From Planctomycetota bacterium (GTDB taxonomy: Bacteria > Planctomycetota > UBA8742 > UBA2392), in contig JABARW010000047.1 in the NCBI GenBank assembly GCA_019186845.1, forward strand, positions 41,883-75,138: a stretch of 33,256 bases of DNA, written 5' to 3'. Under the pieces are notes generated by a model, which saw only the letters and a program-made list of their open reading frames with translations, was not told the origin of the DNA and searched no databases. The stretch's first letter is position 1. The number at the start of each line of letters is the position of its first letter. A program made the position numbers and the translations under genes. Shown one piece after another: positions 22,996-32,643 of the stretch.

Positions 22996-24012
22996 ATGCG
23001 CATCCCCCTCATGCTCCTACACACGCTCTGCCTGCTGGCCCTCGCGGCCACCCCCCTCACCGCCGCTCCGAAGGCAGGGGATGCCGCGCCGCAGTTCAAG
23101 CTCAAGGGCAACGTGGTCAATCCCGTGGAGCACACCCAGCTTTCCGAGATGCAGGGCGACGTGGTCCTGATCAAGGAATGGCAGATCCGGGATATCGGAA
23201 GCGCCAAGGAGCTCCCCACGATCCAGAAATACTGGACGGAGCGCGGCGGCAAGGGACTGCATGCCTTCCTGATCCATCGCCTGAACTTCGAGAAGTACCA
23301 CGACGTCATCGACTACTGCCAGGACAAGGGCTACACGTTCTGCGTGCCGATGGGCGGATTCTATGACACCAACGACTTTGACGCCTACCGGGCCGACTCC
23401 AAGGAGTTCCGCACCACGGTCATTGGCGTCGACGGCAAGGTGGCCTTCCACGGCACGACGGGCTGGGAGCCAGTGCTGGACGCCGAGCTGAAGAAGTGCG
23501 TCTACCCCGGCCTGACAAAACACAGCGTGCACAAACTGGTCGAAAAGGCTGCGGGATTCTTTGCCCAGCGCAGCTACGGCAAGGCCCTGGTGGAAGCGCA
23601 GAAGCTCTCGGGCCACGCGGACGATGCCGTGAAAGGCGATGCCGCCCTGCTCATCGAGCGCGCCGAAGGCTTCCACAAGGCCCTGCGCTCCCGCATCGAC
23701 AGAGCCCGGGAGGAGCGCCGCTGGCAACTGGCCCTGGAGCTCCTTGACCGCGTGGTGGAGGAGTTCCGCCTTCACGAATACGGCACCCAGGCAGCCGCCG
23801 AGGCCAAGGCTCTGCGCGACGACAAGTCACTCAAGTCGGAACTCAAGTCCTGGGAGGCATTCAAGAAGGTCCTCGACGAAAACCGCAAACGCAAGGACCG
23901 CAATGCCCGCGCCACGGCTCTGCGTGCCTTTGCCAGGGCCCATACGGGTCTCAGGGCCGCCGAGGATGCCGAGAAGCTGGCCAAGGAACTCGAGCAGTCG
24001 CTCGAGGAATAG
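22996..24012 (+). CDS. Secreted thioredoxin-fold protein lacking the CxxC motif
   Basis: 338 aa from the ATG at 22996, which is preceded by GGGAG and followed by a signal peptide (residues 1-24). The frame is open further upstream, but that part would run through the terminator. Residues about 25-180 follow the redoxin/AhpC-TSA pattern: GDAAPQFKLKG, then GDVVLIKEWQ, then TTVIGVDGKVAFHGTTGWEP. Where thioredoxins have WCxxC, this protein reads WQIRDIG (62-68), so it has no redox pair. Two cysteines (108, 116) lie elsewhere. The C-terminal ~150 residues are charged helices. It is probably a periplasmic binding or scaffold protein. pcm follows after one base and is likely co-translated. Confidence 0.78.
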   Translation: MRIPLMLLHTLCLLALAATPLTAAPKAGDAAPQFKLKGNVVNPVEHTQLSEMQGDVVLIKEWQIRDIGSAKELPTIQKYWTERGGKGLHAFLIHRLNFEKYHDVIDYCQDKGYTFCVPMGGFYDTNDFDAYRADSKEFRTTVIGVDGKVAFHGTTGWEPVLDAELKKCVYPGLTKHSVHKLVEKAAGFFAQRSYGKALVEAQKLSGHADDAVKGDAALLIERAEGFHKALRSRIDRAREERRWQLALELLDRVVEEFRLHEYGTQAAAEAKALRDDKSLKSELKSWEAFKKVLDENRKRKDRNARATALRAFARAHTGLRAAEDAEKLAKELEQSLEE

Positions 24013-24013
24013 C

Positions 24014-24670
24014 GTGACCGCGCCCGACGAATTCGCTGCCGCCCGCACTGCCATGGTGCAGCGGCAGATTGCCGCGCGCGGCATCCTCGATTCCCGTGTG
24101 CTTCGGGCCATGGGCAATGTGCCGCGCCATGAGTTCGTCGCCCCCCACCTGAAGGCCCATGCCTATGACGACGGGCCCCTGCCCATTGGCCAGGGCCAGA
24201 CCATCAGTCAGCCCTACATTGTGGCGCGCATGACGGAATTGCTGGAAGTGGCCGAGCATCACCGCGTGCTGGAGATCGGCAGCGGCTGCGGCTACCAGAC
24301 TGCGGTGCTGTGCCGCCTGGCCGGCCATGTCTATGCCATTGAAAGACTGGAAGAGCTGGCGGCCAGGGCGCGGGAAAATCTGAAGCGCGCCGGCATTGAG
24401 AACTTTTCTCTGGCCTGCGCGGACGGAACACGGGGCTGGCCGCAGCATGCCCCCTTTGACCGGGTGCTGGTGGCCGCCGCCGCGCCTGCGTTTCCCGCGG
24501 CGCTGGCCGAGCAGCTCGCTGTGGGCGGCAGAATGGTGGCGCCCCTGGGACCGCGCCATGTGCAGCAGCTCACGCTGGGCGTCAAGCGCGCCGACGGCGG
24601 CCTCGATACTTCGACGCACGGGGCCGTGGTGTTCGTCCCGCTCATTGAGCCCGGGTCGCGCCCTGCATGA
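24014..24670 (+). CDS. pcm: Protein-L-isoaspartate O-methyltransferase
   Basis: 218 aa from the GTG at 24014, which has GAGG at 24004-24007 with a 6-base spacing inside the end of the previous gene. An ATG at 24053 is a shorter alternative. Family motifs: MVQRQIAARGI (about 14-24), LPIGQGQTISQPYIVARMTE (about 56-75), the SAM-binding loop VLEIGSGCGYQTAVL (85-99) and FDRVLVAAAAP. The enzyme methylates abnormal isoaspartyl residues in damaged proteins to start their repair. The stop codon region overlaps the tail of the convergent histidine kinase gene by 29 bases. Confidence 0.95.
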   Translation: MTAPDEFAAARTAMVQRQIAARGILDSRVLRAMGNVPRHEFVAPHLKAHAYDDGPLPIGQGQTISQPYIVARMTELLEVAEHHRVLEIGSGCGYQTAVLCRLAGHVYAIERLEELAARARENLKRAGIENFSLACADGTRGWPQHAPFDRVLVAAAAPAFPAALAEQLAVGGRMVAPLGPRHVQQLTLGVKRADGGLDTSTHGAVVFVPLIEPGSRPA

Positions 24671-27600
24671 CGGTGCGCCTCAGCGCTGCCTCCACATCCT
24701 CCAGCTTCATGGGTTTGCTGATGTAGTCGTCCATTCCCGCGGCGAGGCACTTCTCACGGTCGCCCTGCATGGCATGGGCGGTCATCGCGATGACAAACGG
24801 GCGCGGGCCCCCGTTCTGATTCTGCCGCAACTGGCGCGTCGCCTCATAGCCGTCCATTACGGGCATCTGGCAGTCCATGAACACGACGTCGTAGGGGAGC
24901 TGGTGAACCATCGTGACGGCCTCCTGACCGTTTGCCGCAACATCGACGCGGCAGCCCAGCTTCTCAAGCATGCGAATGGCCAGCTTCTGGTTTACGGCGT
25001 TGTCCTCGGCCACCAGCACGCGCCAGGCCCGCTGCGCGACCGGTGCCGCCGGCTCCACGGGTTTGACGTTGCTGGTGGTAGTGACGTGCGACGTGCTGCG
25101 GCCCAGCACACGCGTGAGAATATTGCGCAGCACACTGGGGCGCAAAGGCTTGGACAGCACGGCCTCCACCAGATTCTGGGGCAGAGTCACGTCGCGCGTG
25201 CGCACACTGGCCGTCATGATGATGATGGGCAGGTCGCGCAGGTTGTTGTCCTTCTTGATTTCCTTGGCCAGTTGAATGCCGTCCATGCCCGGCATCCGCA
25301 GGTCAAAGAGGCCGGCGTTGAAGGACTCGCCTGCGGCCCTGGCCTCGCGCAGCTTCTTGAGGGCGCCAAAGCCGCTGCCGCACGATTCCGCGACGAGACC
25401 CAACTCCGCGAGCTGGTCGCACACGACTCGTTGAGCCGTCTCGTCGTCGTCGGCCACGAGGACCCGCGCCCCCTGGGGCAGCACGAAGTCCGGCTTTGCT
25501 GAACCTTCGGCCTTGCCGATTTTCAGGTCCACTTCAAAGAAGAAAGTGGAACCCATACCCAGATCGCTGCGCACGCCCATGGTGCCGCCCATGAGCTCAA
25601 CGAGCTGCCTGGAGATTGCGAGGCCCAGGCCCGTGCCGCCAAAGCGCCGCGTCGCTGAAGCATCGGCCTGGTAGAACTTCTCGAAAAGCTGCTCCAGCCT
25701 CTCAGCGGGAATGCCGATGCCCGTGTCCGACACAGAAACTCTCAGGCGGTTGGTCGTGTCCGTGCGCCAGACATTGGCGACTTCGATCAGCACGTGCCCC
25801 TGTGAAGTGAACTTGACGGCGTTGCCCACCAGGTTGACGAGCACCTGCCGCAGGCGTCCGGCGTCTGCCACGAAGCTGCGGCCCGCCGCGCTGTCGTAGC
25901 TGACCAGCATGTCCACGCCCTTCTCGGCCGCCTTGGGCGCCAGCAGTTCCGCCACTTCGTTGACCGCCTGGGACAGATCCATCTCGACGGGCTCCAGCGT
26001 CATCTTGCCGGCCTCAATCTTCGAGAAGTCCAGAATGTCGTTGATGATGGTCAGCAGTGCCTCGCCTGAGTTGCGAATCGTCTCGGCGAACTCGCGCTGT
26101 TCGTCGTTGAGCTTGGTGTCAAGCAGCAGCCCGGTCATGCCGATCACGCCATTCATGGGCGTGCGGATTTCGTGGCTCATGTTGGCCAGGAACTCGCTCT
26201 TGAGGCGCGTGGCCTCGTTGGCTTTCTCCAGGGCCTGGTCGAGTTCGCGATTCTTGGCCGCCAGCTCCTCCGCGTAGGTCTTGATACGCGATTCGGCCAC
26301 CACGCGCTCGGTCACGTCGATGTGCATGACCACGGCGCCGGTGGACTGCTCCCGCGCCACAGGAGCCACCATGAGCCTGAACCAGCGCTGCTGCTCAGGC
26401 CCGTGACATGGATATTCCAGTGTGAAGAGATGAGAGTGCCCCGAAAGCACGGAACGAATGCCGCGCGCGACGTCCGCCGCGCCCTCAGAACAGAGTCCCC
26501 GCGCGGTTTCACAGAGTTCGATGTAGTTGGAACCCACGCCGAAGTCGCTGCCGCTCATGGCGTTGTGGCGGGCAAAATCGCGCCAGGATTCATTGACGGA
26601 GAGAATCTCGCCCTTTTCATTGAGGAGGACGACGTGGGCCGGCAGGGCGTTGAGCACGTCGCGCTGGGCCGCTTCGCTCAGCCTCAAGGCGTCTTCGGCG
26701 CGCTTGCGCTCGGTGATGTCCGTCAGGCCCGCAAAGATGGCGGGGTTCCCCTCAAAGGGCATGATCTGGGCCGCCAGAGAGGCCCAGAACTCACTGCCGT
26801 CTCTGCGGCGTACCCTCATTTCAAAGCCCTGGGCGCGCCCCGTCTCCGCCAGGCGTTGCAGCAGACGCGTGCGGTCTTCGCTGTTGGCGTAGAAGTCCGG
26901 AGTCTTGAGGCCCATCAGGCTGCCATCTTCCTCGTGCAGGACTTCGTGCAGCCGCTGGTTGGCAAACAGCACCGTACCGTCATGGACAGCGCTGATCAGC
27001 ATGGCCACGGGCGAGGCGTCGGCGATGGCACGGAAGCGCTGTTCGCTCTCGGCCAGGGCCTTGGCCGCGCGGCTGCTGCGGTCGGCTTCGATACTGGAGG
27101 CCACCACCTCGGCAAGGGCGACGACAAACTCCTGCTCGCGCGCGCTCCACTCCCGCCTGGTGCCCACATGCTCGTGGCAGATCAGCCCCGCCACACGGCC
27201 CTGAGACCACACGCGCACGTCCAGCATGGAGGTAATGCCCAGCGGCGCCAGGTACGGTTCCGTGAATTCCCGCGTGCGGGGGTCCTGCATGGCGTCGTGA
27301 GCTGCGATCACCTGCTCGCTCATCAAGGCCTTGAAGTAGGCCGGGAACTGGGAAGCCGACAATTCGACGTCCTGCGCCTCGGCGCGCCCTTTCTGGCCGG
27401 TGTAGATGCGACGGCAGCGAATCGAGCCCTGGTCGTCTGACAGCGACCAGAAGCTCACACGTTCGACGTTCAGCGCGCGGGAGGCCCTCTCCAGCACCCG
27501 GTCCAGGGTGCCCAGCAGGTCGGACTTGTCACCCTGGGCCAACTCGAACAGCGCTCGCTGGTAGCCTTGGGCCTCCCGCTCTTCCTGAAGGCGCCGCTGC

Positions 27601-29390
27601 TCAGTCTCCCAGCGCTCGTGAATATCCAGCACCCCGCCGATGTACCCATTGAAGGTGCCGTCGGATCCGAAGTGCGGCAGGCCTTCATCCAGCACGCGGC
27701 GGTAGACACCGTCATGGCGCCGGATGCGATACTCGGCGTTGTAGGGACGGCGCTGCGCCAGAGCCGTCATAAACCGGTCCAGAACCGCCTGACGCTCTTG
27801 GGGATGAACCAGTTCGGCCCATCCCGTACCGTGTTCCGCCGTTTCAGGCCGCCCGGAGAACTCCTTCCAGCGGGAGTTCACGTAGTTCACCTGGCCCTGC
27901 GCGTCCGTCGCCCAGAACATGACGGGCGTGGCCTCTGCCAGGGTGCGGAAGCGTTCCTCGCTCTCTGCAATGCGACGCTCAAACTCCACGCGCTCGGTCA
28001 CATCCCGGGTGTTGAGCAGAAACTGCATCTCGCCCTTCGCATTGGGCACCACACGTCCCACGGTTTCCAGGTGCCGCCAGCTCCCGTCCTTGTGACGCGC
28101 CCGATAGCGCAGGCGATGAACGCTGCCGGGGTCGGACATGCCGCGCTGCATGGCTTCCATGGCCGCGGGCACATCGTCAGGATGGACCATCTCCAGCCCG
28201 GGCTTGCCCAGCAGTTCTTCAGGCATGAATCCATTGATCTGAAAGGTAGCCGGCGACTCAAAGACTGTGATTCCCTCCGAGCTGAGCACCGTGAATCCGT
28301 CTGAGGACTTTTCGACCAGCATCCGGAAGCGCTCCTCGCTGTCCCGCAACTCCTGAGTCATGCGTGTAGCCAACGTCAGGGCCCGACCCCGCAAGAGCCA
28401 TAGTCCCTGCACTAGAGCCCAGAGCAGCAGGCCAATCACGATGCCGATGGCCCAGACATAGGCCTCCAGCCGCGCACCGTCAGCGCTGAACTCCGGTGTG
28501 GCGAAGTGGCTGAGTTTCCAGCGGCGGCCACCGATCTCGAAGCTTTCCCGGCTGGCGTAGGGCGCGCTTTCCAGGACCGTTTTCTCGTGGCCAGAGATGG
28601 TGTCGAGCAGAGACGCGGGCGGTGAACTGCTCTCATCGTCAATGTGGACGTCAATGTGCGCTGAAGCGGCACTGCCACCCGTCAGCAGGGGCGCCAGCAG
28701 CAACGCTGCCCCCACCCAGCCCTCCAACGCTGCACGACGCTGCTCCACGGTGTCAGTGGGTGCGCCATCGCGATAGACCGGCAGGTAGAGTACAACACCG
28801 GCTTCATCGGTCGCGAACTGCCAGAAGCGGAACTTCGCAGACAGAGCGGCCTGGCCCGTATCCCCGGCCCTGTCCTGCGCGTCTCTCGCCTCCGGGATGG
28901 TACCCAGGTCAAATCCCAAGGCCACCCTGTCCGTTCCCAACGGGCCGAGAAACTTCAGGGGCCGATATTCATCTCTATGACCCGCCGGATGGATGGCAAA
29001 GTCAGCAGCGCCGTCGCGGCGCGCGGCTGCCGTAAATTCGTCGGCCTGAGAGGCCGGCACGCGAGCAATGAAGGTGAAGCCCAATAGACCCGGGAACTTC
29101 CTGCCCGCATTCAGACCCTGCACGCATTTCAGCCACTCTTCGCGCTCGACGGATTCACTGGCCACAAACAGGCCCTGGGCGCCGCGCAAGGCCAACTCAC
29201 AATCCGAAATACGGCTGGAAATGGACTCGCGTGAAAGGCGCACCTGCTTTTCGAAGCGGGCACGTTCGCGCTCCTGCGCGGCGTTTTCTACGGCGCGACT
29301 GACAAACCAGGTGGCTGCAAGAGCCACCAGCAGCACCAACAGCGGAAGGCCATAGCGCAACACGAACGCACCTCGCAGGACCTCCGCCAT
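24642..29390 (-). CDS. CHASE/multi-PAS/GAF hybrid sensor histidine kinase with two receiver domains
   Basis: 1582 aa. TM helix (about 13-31), CHASE-like periplasmic domain (about 40-305), second TM (about 312-334), PAS (about 350-470), PAS (about 475-600), GAF (about 630-770), PAS (about 785-910) and PAS (about 915-1030). HisKA follows with phospho-acceptor His1073 in [11 protein letters not shown], then the ATPase domain (about 1175-1290: [27 protein letters not shown]). Two receiver domains have phospho-Asp1363 (FDLRMPG) and Asp1506 (MDCQMP). No Hpt domain is attached, so phosphate must pass to a separate Hpt or a direct partner. The ATG at 29390 abuts a TATAGT; a GTG at 29363 with GAGG 7 bases before it is an alternative start. 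It is divergent from the PilZ gene. Confidence 0.93.
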   Translation of the reverse strand: MAEVLRGAFVLRYGLPLLVLLVALAATWFVSRAVENAAQERERARFEKQVRLSRESISSRISDCELALRGAQGLFVASESVEREEWLKCVQGLNAGRKFPGLLGFTFIARVPASQADEFTAAARRDGAADFAIHPAGHRDEYRPLKFLGPLGTDRVALGFDLGTIPEARDAQDRAGDTGQAALSAKFRFWQFATDEAGVVLYLPVYRDGAPTDTVEQRRAALEGWVGAALLLAPLLTGGSAASAHIDVHIDDESSSPPASLLDTISGHEKTVLESAPYASRESFEIGGRRWKLSHFATPEFSADGARLEAYVWAIGIVIGLLLWALVQGLWLLRGRALTLATRMTQELRDSEERFRMLVEKSSDGFTVLSSEGITVFESPATFQINGFMPEELLGKPGLEMVHPDDVPAAMEAMQRGMSDPGSVHRLRYRARHKDGSWRHLETVGRVVPNAKGEMQFLLNTRDVTERVEFERRIAESEERFRTLAEATPVMFWATDAQGQVNYVNSRWKEFSGRPETAEHGTGWAELVHPQERQAVLDRFMTALAQRRPYNAEYRIRRHDGVYRRVLDEGLPHFGSDGTFNGYIGGVLDIHERWETEQRRLQEEREAQGYQRALFELAQGDKSDLLGTLDRVLERASRALNVERVSFWSLSDDQGSIRCRRIYTGQKGRAEAQDVELSASQFPAYFKALMSEQVIAAHDAMQDPRTREFTEPYLAPLGITSMLDVRVWSQGRVAGLICHEHVGTRREWSAREQEFVVALAEVVASSIEADRSSRAAKALAESEQRFRAIADASPVAMLISAVHDGTVLFANQRLHEVLHEEDGSLMGLKTPDFYANSEDRTRLLQRLAETGRAQGFEMRVRRRDGSEFWASLAAQIMPFEGNPAIFAGLTDITERKRAEDALRLSEAAQRDVLNALPAHVVLLNEKGEILSVNESWRDFARHNAMSGSDFGVGSNYIELCETARGLCSEGAADVARGIRSVLSGHSHLFTLEYPCHGPEQQRWFRLMVAPVAREQSTGAVVMHIDVTERVVAESRIKTYAEELAAKNRELDQALEKANEATRLKSEFLANMSHEIRTPMNGVIGMTGLLLDTKLNDEQREFAETIRNSGEALLTIINDILDFSKIEAGKMTLEPVEMDLSQAVNEVAELLAPKAAEKGVDMLVSYDSAAGRSFVADAGRLRQVLVNLVGNAVKFTSQGHVLIEVANVWRTDTTNRLRVSVSDTGIGIPAERLEQLFEKFYQADASATRRFGGTGLGLAISRQLVELMGGTMGVRSDLGMGSTFFFEVDLKIGKAEGSAKPDFVLPQGARVLVADDDETAQRVVCDQLAELGLVAESCGSGFGALKKLREARAAGESFNAGLFDLRMPGMDGIQLAKEIKKDNNLRDLPIIIMTASVRTRDVTLPQNLVEAVLSKPLRPSVLRNILTRVLGRSTSHVTTTSNVKPVEPAAPVAQRAWRVLVAEDNAVNQKLAIRMLEKLGCRVDVAANGQEAVTMVHQLPYDVVFMDCQMPVMDGYEATRQLRQNQNGGPRPFVIAMTAHAMQGDREKCLAAGMDDYISKPMKLEDVEAALRRTVMQGATRAQ

Positions 29391-29523
29391 ACTATAAAAT
29401 GTGTATTACGCCAAAACTACAAAATAAGCGAATCGCGACACGTCGCGTGGCTTTGGGCGTTCTCTTCCGTGCGCGCCATGACCCTCGTTAGAATCCTGCA
29501 CATCTTGCACAGGGTCAGGGCCC
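29391..29523. promoter_or_regulatory. AT-rich divergent promoter region with a palindrome
   Basis: 133-base gap between the kinase and PilZ genes, clearly more AT-rich than its surroundings near 29391-29432. On the minus strand TATAGT (29396-29391) is a -10 candidate. An inverted repeat CGCGAC-AC-GTCGCG occupies 29434-29447 and could be an operator. On the plus strand TAGAAT near 29490 is a weak -10 candidate for the PilZ gene. None has a convincing -35. Confidence 0.35.
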
Positions 29524-29952
29524 ATGCCTGAACCGAAGGATCGCAGCGGACGGATGCGGGAGATCACCCCCGACGAACTGGACTTCGCCAAGGAGGAGCC
29601 GGTCAGCGGCTTTGACTTCGATGCCAAGGACCGTCGTCGCTTTCAACGGGCCTCTCTCGACGTGCCCATTTCGCTCACGCTTCTGAACGCCGAGGGCAAG
29701 GAGCTATGCCGCGGCCGGGCCTATCTGCGCGATCTCTCGCTCGATGGCGCCTTCCTGACTGCCATCGAAATTGAAGAAACAACGGCTGGTGTGAAGCCCG
29801 AGGAGCTGGGTGAGTTCAAGAAGATCCACTTCCAGATTCTCGATGGCCCCTTCAAGGGGGTCAAAGCCACCGCCAAGCCGGTTCGTGTAGGCCATAAGGC
29901 CGGGGGCATGGGCGTGACACTCGAAAAAGGCTTCGATCTCAGCATCGTCTGA
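29524..29952 (+). CDS. PilZ domain protein (predicted c-di-GMP binding)
   Basis: 142 aa. The c-di-GMP signature is intact: R38-x3-R42 in RRRFQRASLDVPISL and D70-x-S72-x2-G75 in DLSLDGAFL. The rest of the PilZ beta-barrel follows (about 76-140) with KIHFQILDGPFKGVKATAKP and GGMGVTLEKGF. Residues 1-34 form an acidic, probably flexible leader. PilZ proteins sense c-di-GMP to control motility, polysaccharide or surface processes. There is no GGDEF/EAL gene in the window. It faces the hybrid kinase across a shared promoter region and converges with the EF-hand gene 15 bases away. Confidence 0.9.
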   Translation: MPEPKDRSGRMREITPDELDFAKEEPVSGFDFDAKDRRRFQRASLDVPISLTLLNAEGKELCRGRAYLRDLSLDGAFLTAIEIEETTAGVKPEELGEFKKIHFQILDGPFKGVKATAKPVRVGHKAGGMGVTLEKGFDLSIV

Positions 29953-29967
29953 CGCCCCCAACTCCGG

Positions 29968-31635
29968 CTAGCGCGGCGGGGGAGCTTCGCCTTGGCCACG
30001 GGGCGGCGGACCACCAGGACCGCGAGGGCCCGGAGCTTCGCCGGGGCCGCGAGGCGGCGGGCCGCCGGGACCGCGCGGACCGGGACCTTCCGGCGTTTTC
30101 GGCGCCTTGGGGCCCGGACGGTTGGCGCCCTTGCGGAACTCTTCGAGGCTGATCTTGCCGTCACGGTCGTCGTCCAGGTCGCGCAGCATGCGGGGCTCGA
30201 CTTCGTCCGAGCCGAGGCTGCCGTCCTTGTTCTTGTCCAGGCGGGCGAAGACTTTCTCGGGCTTGTGGCCATCGCGCCATTCGTCGAGGTCCAGTTCGCC
30301 GTCACGGTTGCCATCGAGGTCCTTGAGCAAGTCGGACTCGATTTCGGTCTTGTCCAGCTTGCCGTCGCTGTTCTTGTCACGCTGCCGGAAAACATCCTCG
30401 GGGCGCTGGGGTCCGGGCTGGCGCGGAGCCGCCGCCTTGAATTCATCGAGCGTGATCTTGCCGTCGTCGTCAGAGTCCATGCTCTCCAGCATGCGCTCGT
30501 CCACCTCCGCCCCATCCAGCGTGCCGTTTTCATTGCGGTCCAACCGGGCGAATTCGTCCTCGGGCCTGGGCGGCCTGGGCCCGCGCGGCTTGAAATGCTT
30601 GATGAACTCGGCAAGGCTTACTTTGCCGTTCTTGTCGTCGTCAAAGTCAGTGTGGCCTGGATCTCCGAACTCGTGCTCATCAAGTTCCTTGTCGTCGTTG
30701 GCATCGAGGTGGTCGAACACATCCTCGGGTTTAGGCGGCTGGCCGGGCTGACCGGGCTTGGGCGCCTTGGGCTTGGGCTGCGCCTGCATGACCTGGGGAC
30801 CGAACTTCCCGCCCGCCTTGACCTTGCGCTCCCTGCCATCGGCCGTCACGGCCACCTCTCCCGCGCTCACGCTCACGCTGACAGTCAGCGTAGCCGCGCC
30901 TTCGCGCGCGAGCTTGCGCGGGCGATGGAGGCGGTCGTAGTCGATCAGGGAGTCGTCAAGGTCGTCAGCGAGAGTGGTAGCCTGGGCCGAGACCGTGAAC
31001 TCCGTGCCGGCGGCGGCCCGAACTGTCACAGTCCCCGCGCGCACGCTGAGTTCGCCCTGGGCCAGCTTCACCCTGGCCGAGCCGTCGAGCACTACCAGCG
31101 CACCCTGGTCCATGCGATAGACACAACCCGCCGAAAGCTCGATGACGGAGCCATCCTTGCTCTCGCCGCGCGTGGAAGTCGCGGCATAGAGAGTGCCATC
31201 GGCGTAGACCTGCCGGCCCTGCTTATCTGCTTGCGCCAGGGCGATGCTGACGCCGTCCGTGCCGGCGGGCGGCGTTTGGCCCGCGGGCGGGAAAAACAGC
31301 ACAGCCACCATCGCGGCGGCCGCCGCGATGCCGGTGCCGGCGAGCGTGAACTGAACGATGCGTACCGTGCGGCGCCGCGAGTTGACACGGGCCACGAGTT
31401 CATTGACCACGCGGGCGTCCACGGTGCTGGCACCCTGGCGCGAAACCTCGCCGCTCTTCAACAACCACGCCGTCACGTTGGCCACATCGCCGGACTGGGC
31501 GTCGGCGTAGGCCTCAAACTCGGCACGCAGCGTCGCATCGGACTTGAGCGCCTGCTCAAAGGCCGCGCGCTGCGGCAGCGACAGCGAGTCGTTGAGCGCG
31601 GCCGCGAACAGATAGCGGGCTTCTTGAGTGTTCAC
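29968..31635 (-). CDS. Anti-sigma-like membrane protein with FecR-like domain and eight EF-hand loops
   Basis: 555 aa from the GTG at 31635, which overlaps the sigma TGA as GTGA (4 bases). The helical N-terminus (1-60, LPQRAAFEQALKSDATLRAE) resembles a zinc-less anti-sigma domain. One TM helix lies at about 95-115. A beta-rich FecR-like segment (about 125-285: VKLAQGELSVRAGTVTVRAA, GTEFTVSAQ) follows. Then come eight EF-hand loops in four pairs (about 308-510), e.g. DRNENGTLDGAE, DSDDDGKITLDE, DKNSDGKLDKTE and DDDRDGKISLEE. The tail (about 515-555) is Pro/Gly/Arg-rich. The layout suggests a calcium-sensitive or calcium-stabilised outer domain controlling the coupled ECF sigma factor; that is inference. 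Confidence 0.8.
   Translation of the reverse strand: MNTQEARYLFAAALNDSLSLPQRAAFEQALKSDATLRAEFEAYADAQSGDVANVTAWLLKSGEVSRQGASTVDARVVNELVARVNSRRRTVRIVQFTLAGTGIAAAAAMVAVLFFPPAGQTPPAGTDGVSIALAQADKQGRQVYADGTLYAATSTRGESKDGSVIELSAGCVYRMDQGALVVLDGSARVKLAQGELSVRAGTVTVRAAAGTEFTVSAQATTLADDLDDSLIDYDRLHRPRKLAREGAATLTVSVSVSAGEVAVTADGRERKVKAGGKFGPQVMQAQPKPKAPKPGQPGQPPKPEDVFDHLDANDDKELDEHEFGDPGHTDFDDDKNGKVSLAEFIKHFKPRGPRPPRPEDEFARLDRNENGTLDGAEVDERMLESMDSDDDGKITLDEFKAAAPRQPGPQRPEDVFRQRDKNSDGKLDKTEIESDLLKDLDGNRDGELDLDEWRDGHKPEKVFARLDKNKDGSLGSDEVEPRMLRDLDDDRDGKISLEEFRKGANRPGPKAPKTPEGPGPRGPGGPPPRGPGEAPGPRGPGGPPPRGQGEAPPPR
29980..30081 (-). repeat. 51-bp tandem repeat encoding a Pro/Gly/Arg-rich tail
   Basis: Two in-frame units encode GPRGPGGPPPRGPGEAP and GPRGPGGPPPRGQGEAP at the C-terminus of the EF-hand protein. 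The units are nearly identical at protein level. It is probably a low-complexity, extended tail prone to copy-number change. Confidence 0.7.
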
Positions 31636-32183
31636 GTTGACTCCTTCGCGTAATCGGCGAAGACAGGAAGACGTCCCAGCTTTTCCTTCAGCTTCAGCTT
31701 GGCGCGCGACAGCTTCATGGCCACGGCCCCCAGACTCTGGCCCGTCGCGGCAGCCACTTCGTGCAGCTCCAGTCCTTCAAAGAAGCGCAGCAGCACCACC
31801 TCGCGCTGCCCCTCTTCCAGGGTGCCCACCGCTTCCAGCACGGCCTGGCTGACCTCCGACTCCTCCGCCCGGCTGAGGTCTCGCCCCATCCAGGCGGCCT
31901 GCTCAAAGGCTTCCTCGCCGCTCATCCGCTTGCGGGCGCGGATGTGATCGACACAGGCGTTGCGCAGCACACGGTAGAGATAGGGCAGAGTCTCGCGGGT
32001 GCGGCTGAGGCTCTGGCGGCGCTCCAGCAGTTTGACGAAGGCCTGCTGGGCCACCTCTTCCCCTTCGACGATATCTCCCAGCATGCGCGAGCAATAACGC
32101 ACCGCCCGGGCAAAGTGCTCTCGCACCAGCTCGCCGAAGCTCTGCTCAAAGTCGCCTTGCAAGGCCGTCACAAAAGCGCTCAC
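31632..32183 (-). CDS. ECF RNA polymerase sigma factor, second copy type
   Basis: 183 aa. Region 2 (about 12-85) has FGELVREHFARAVRYCSRML, EVAQQAFVKLLERRQSL and LPYLYRVLRNACVDHIRARK. Region 4 (about 120-172) has LEEGQREVVLLRFFEGLELH and EVAAATGQSLGAVAMKLSRA. The spacing between regions 2 and 4 is the normal ECF length, unlike the longer linker in the sigma at 14713. It is coupled by a 4-base overlap to the EF-hand anti-sigma-like gene, the usual arrangement for a sigma and its regulator. Its own upstream region does not show the SGAACS-N16-CGT boxes seen for the other sigma, so the two probably have different targets. Confidence 0.92.
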   Translation of the reverse strand: MSAFVTALQGDFEQSFGELVREHFARAVRYCSRMLGDIVEGEEVAQQAFVKLLERRQSLSRTRETLPYLYRVLRNACVDHIRARKRMSGEEAFEQAAWMGRDLSRAEESEVSQAVLEAVGTLEEGQREVVLLRFFEGLELHEVAAATGQSLGAVAMKLSRAKLKLKEKLGRLPVFADYAKEST

Positions 32184-32227
32184 ATGCGTTTCACGGAGTC
32201 AGGGAGTCCGAATTCACGCCAAATCCC

Positions 32228-32278
32228 GGAAAAACGGGAGGCGCCAGGGGGTCGATCATACGAACACCCCTGGCGCCT
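32228..32278 (-). terminator. Terminator of the nuoJ-nuoK operon
   Basis: A 12-bp stem AGGCGCCAGGGG (32239-32250) / CCCCTGGCGCCT (32267-32278), with an inner TCG/CGA pair in its loop, is followed on the minus strand by CCCG and a run of five T. It lies 18 bases after the nuoK stop and ends the nuo transcript before the sigma gene. Confidence 0.8.
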
Positions 32279-32295
32279 GCTTTGATGCCAGATGG

Positions 32296-32643
32296 TCAGC
32301 CCTTGAGCAGGTCCGGGTGATCGACGTCAATGGTCTTGAACAGGCCAAACAGGTTCAAAATGATGGCCAGCCCCACCGCCGCTTCAGCCGCGGCCAGAAT
32401 GATGATGAACACGGCGAAAATCTGCCCGTCCAGTCCCCCGCCGGCGGCCCCGAAAGCCACAAAGTTGATGGCCGCCGCGTTCAGCATCAGCTCCACGCCC
32501 ATGAGAATGGCCACGGCATTGCGACGACTGACGATGCAACCCACCCCCAGAGAAAACATGAGCAGGGAAAGGAGCAGGTAGGCGTCGGTGCCCAGCTTGA
32601 AGGGCATTCCCGCGACTTCCACAGCGGCCAGGGTGGCGGACAT
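32296..32643 (-). CDS. nuoK: NADH-quinone oxidoreductase subunit K
   Basis: 115 aa, three TM helices, with a slightly extended N-terminus compared with the usual ~100 aa. The conserved membrane glutamates of NuoK are present in MGVELMLNAAAINFVAFG (about 48-65) and AAAEAAVGLAIILNLFG (about 84-100). NuoK is part of the proton-pumping membrane arm of Complex I. Its ATG overlaps the nuoJ stop as TGATG. A terminator follows, so nuoL, M and N are not downstream as in the common order. Confidence 0.95.
   Translation of the reverse strand: MSATLAAVEVAGMPFKLGTDAYLLLSLLMFSLGVGCIVSRRNAVAILMGVELMLNAAAINFVAFGAAGGGLDGQIFAVFIIILAAAEAAVGLAIILNLFGLFKTIDVDHPDLLKG

Noticed and set aside
26172..27440. 422-codon open frame opposite the histidine kinase
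   Set aside because: It is antisense to PAS, GAF and HisKA domains with intact motifs, and no protein family is seen in it.
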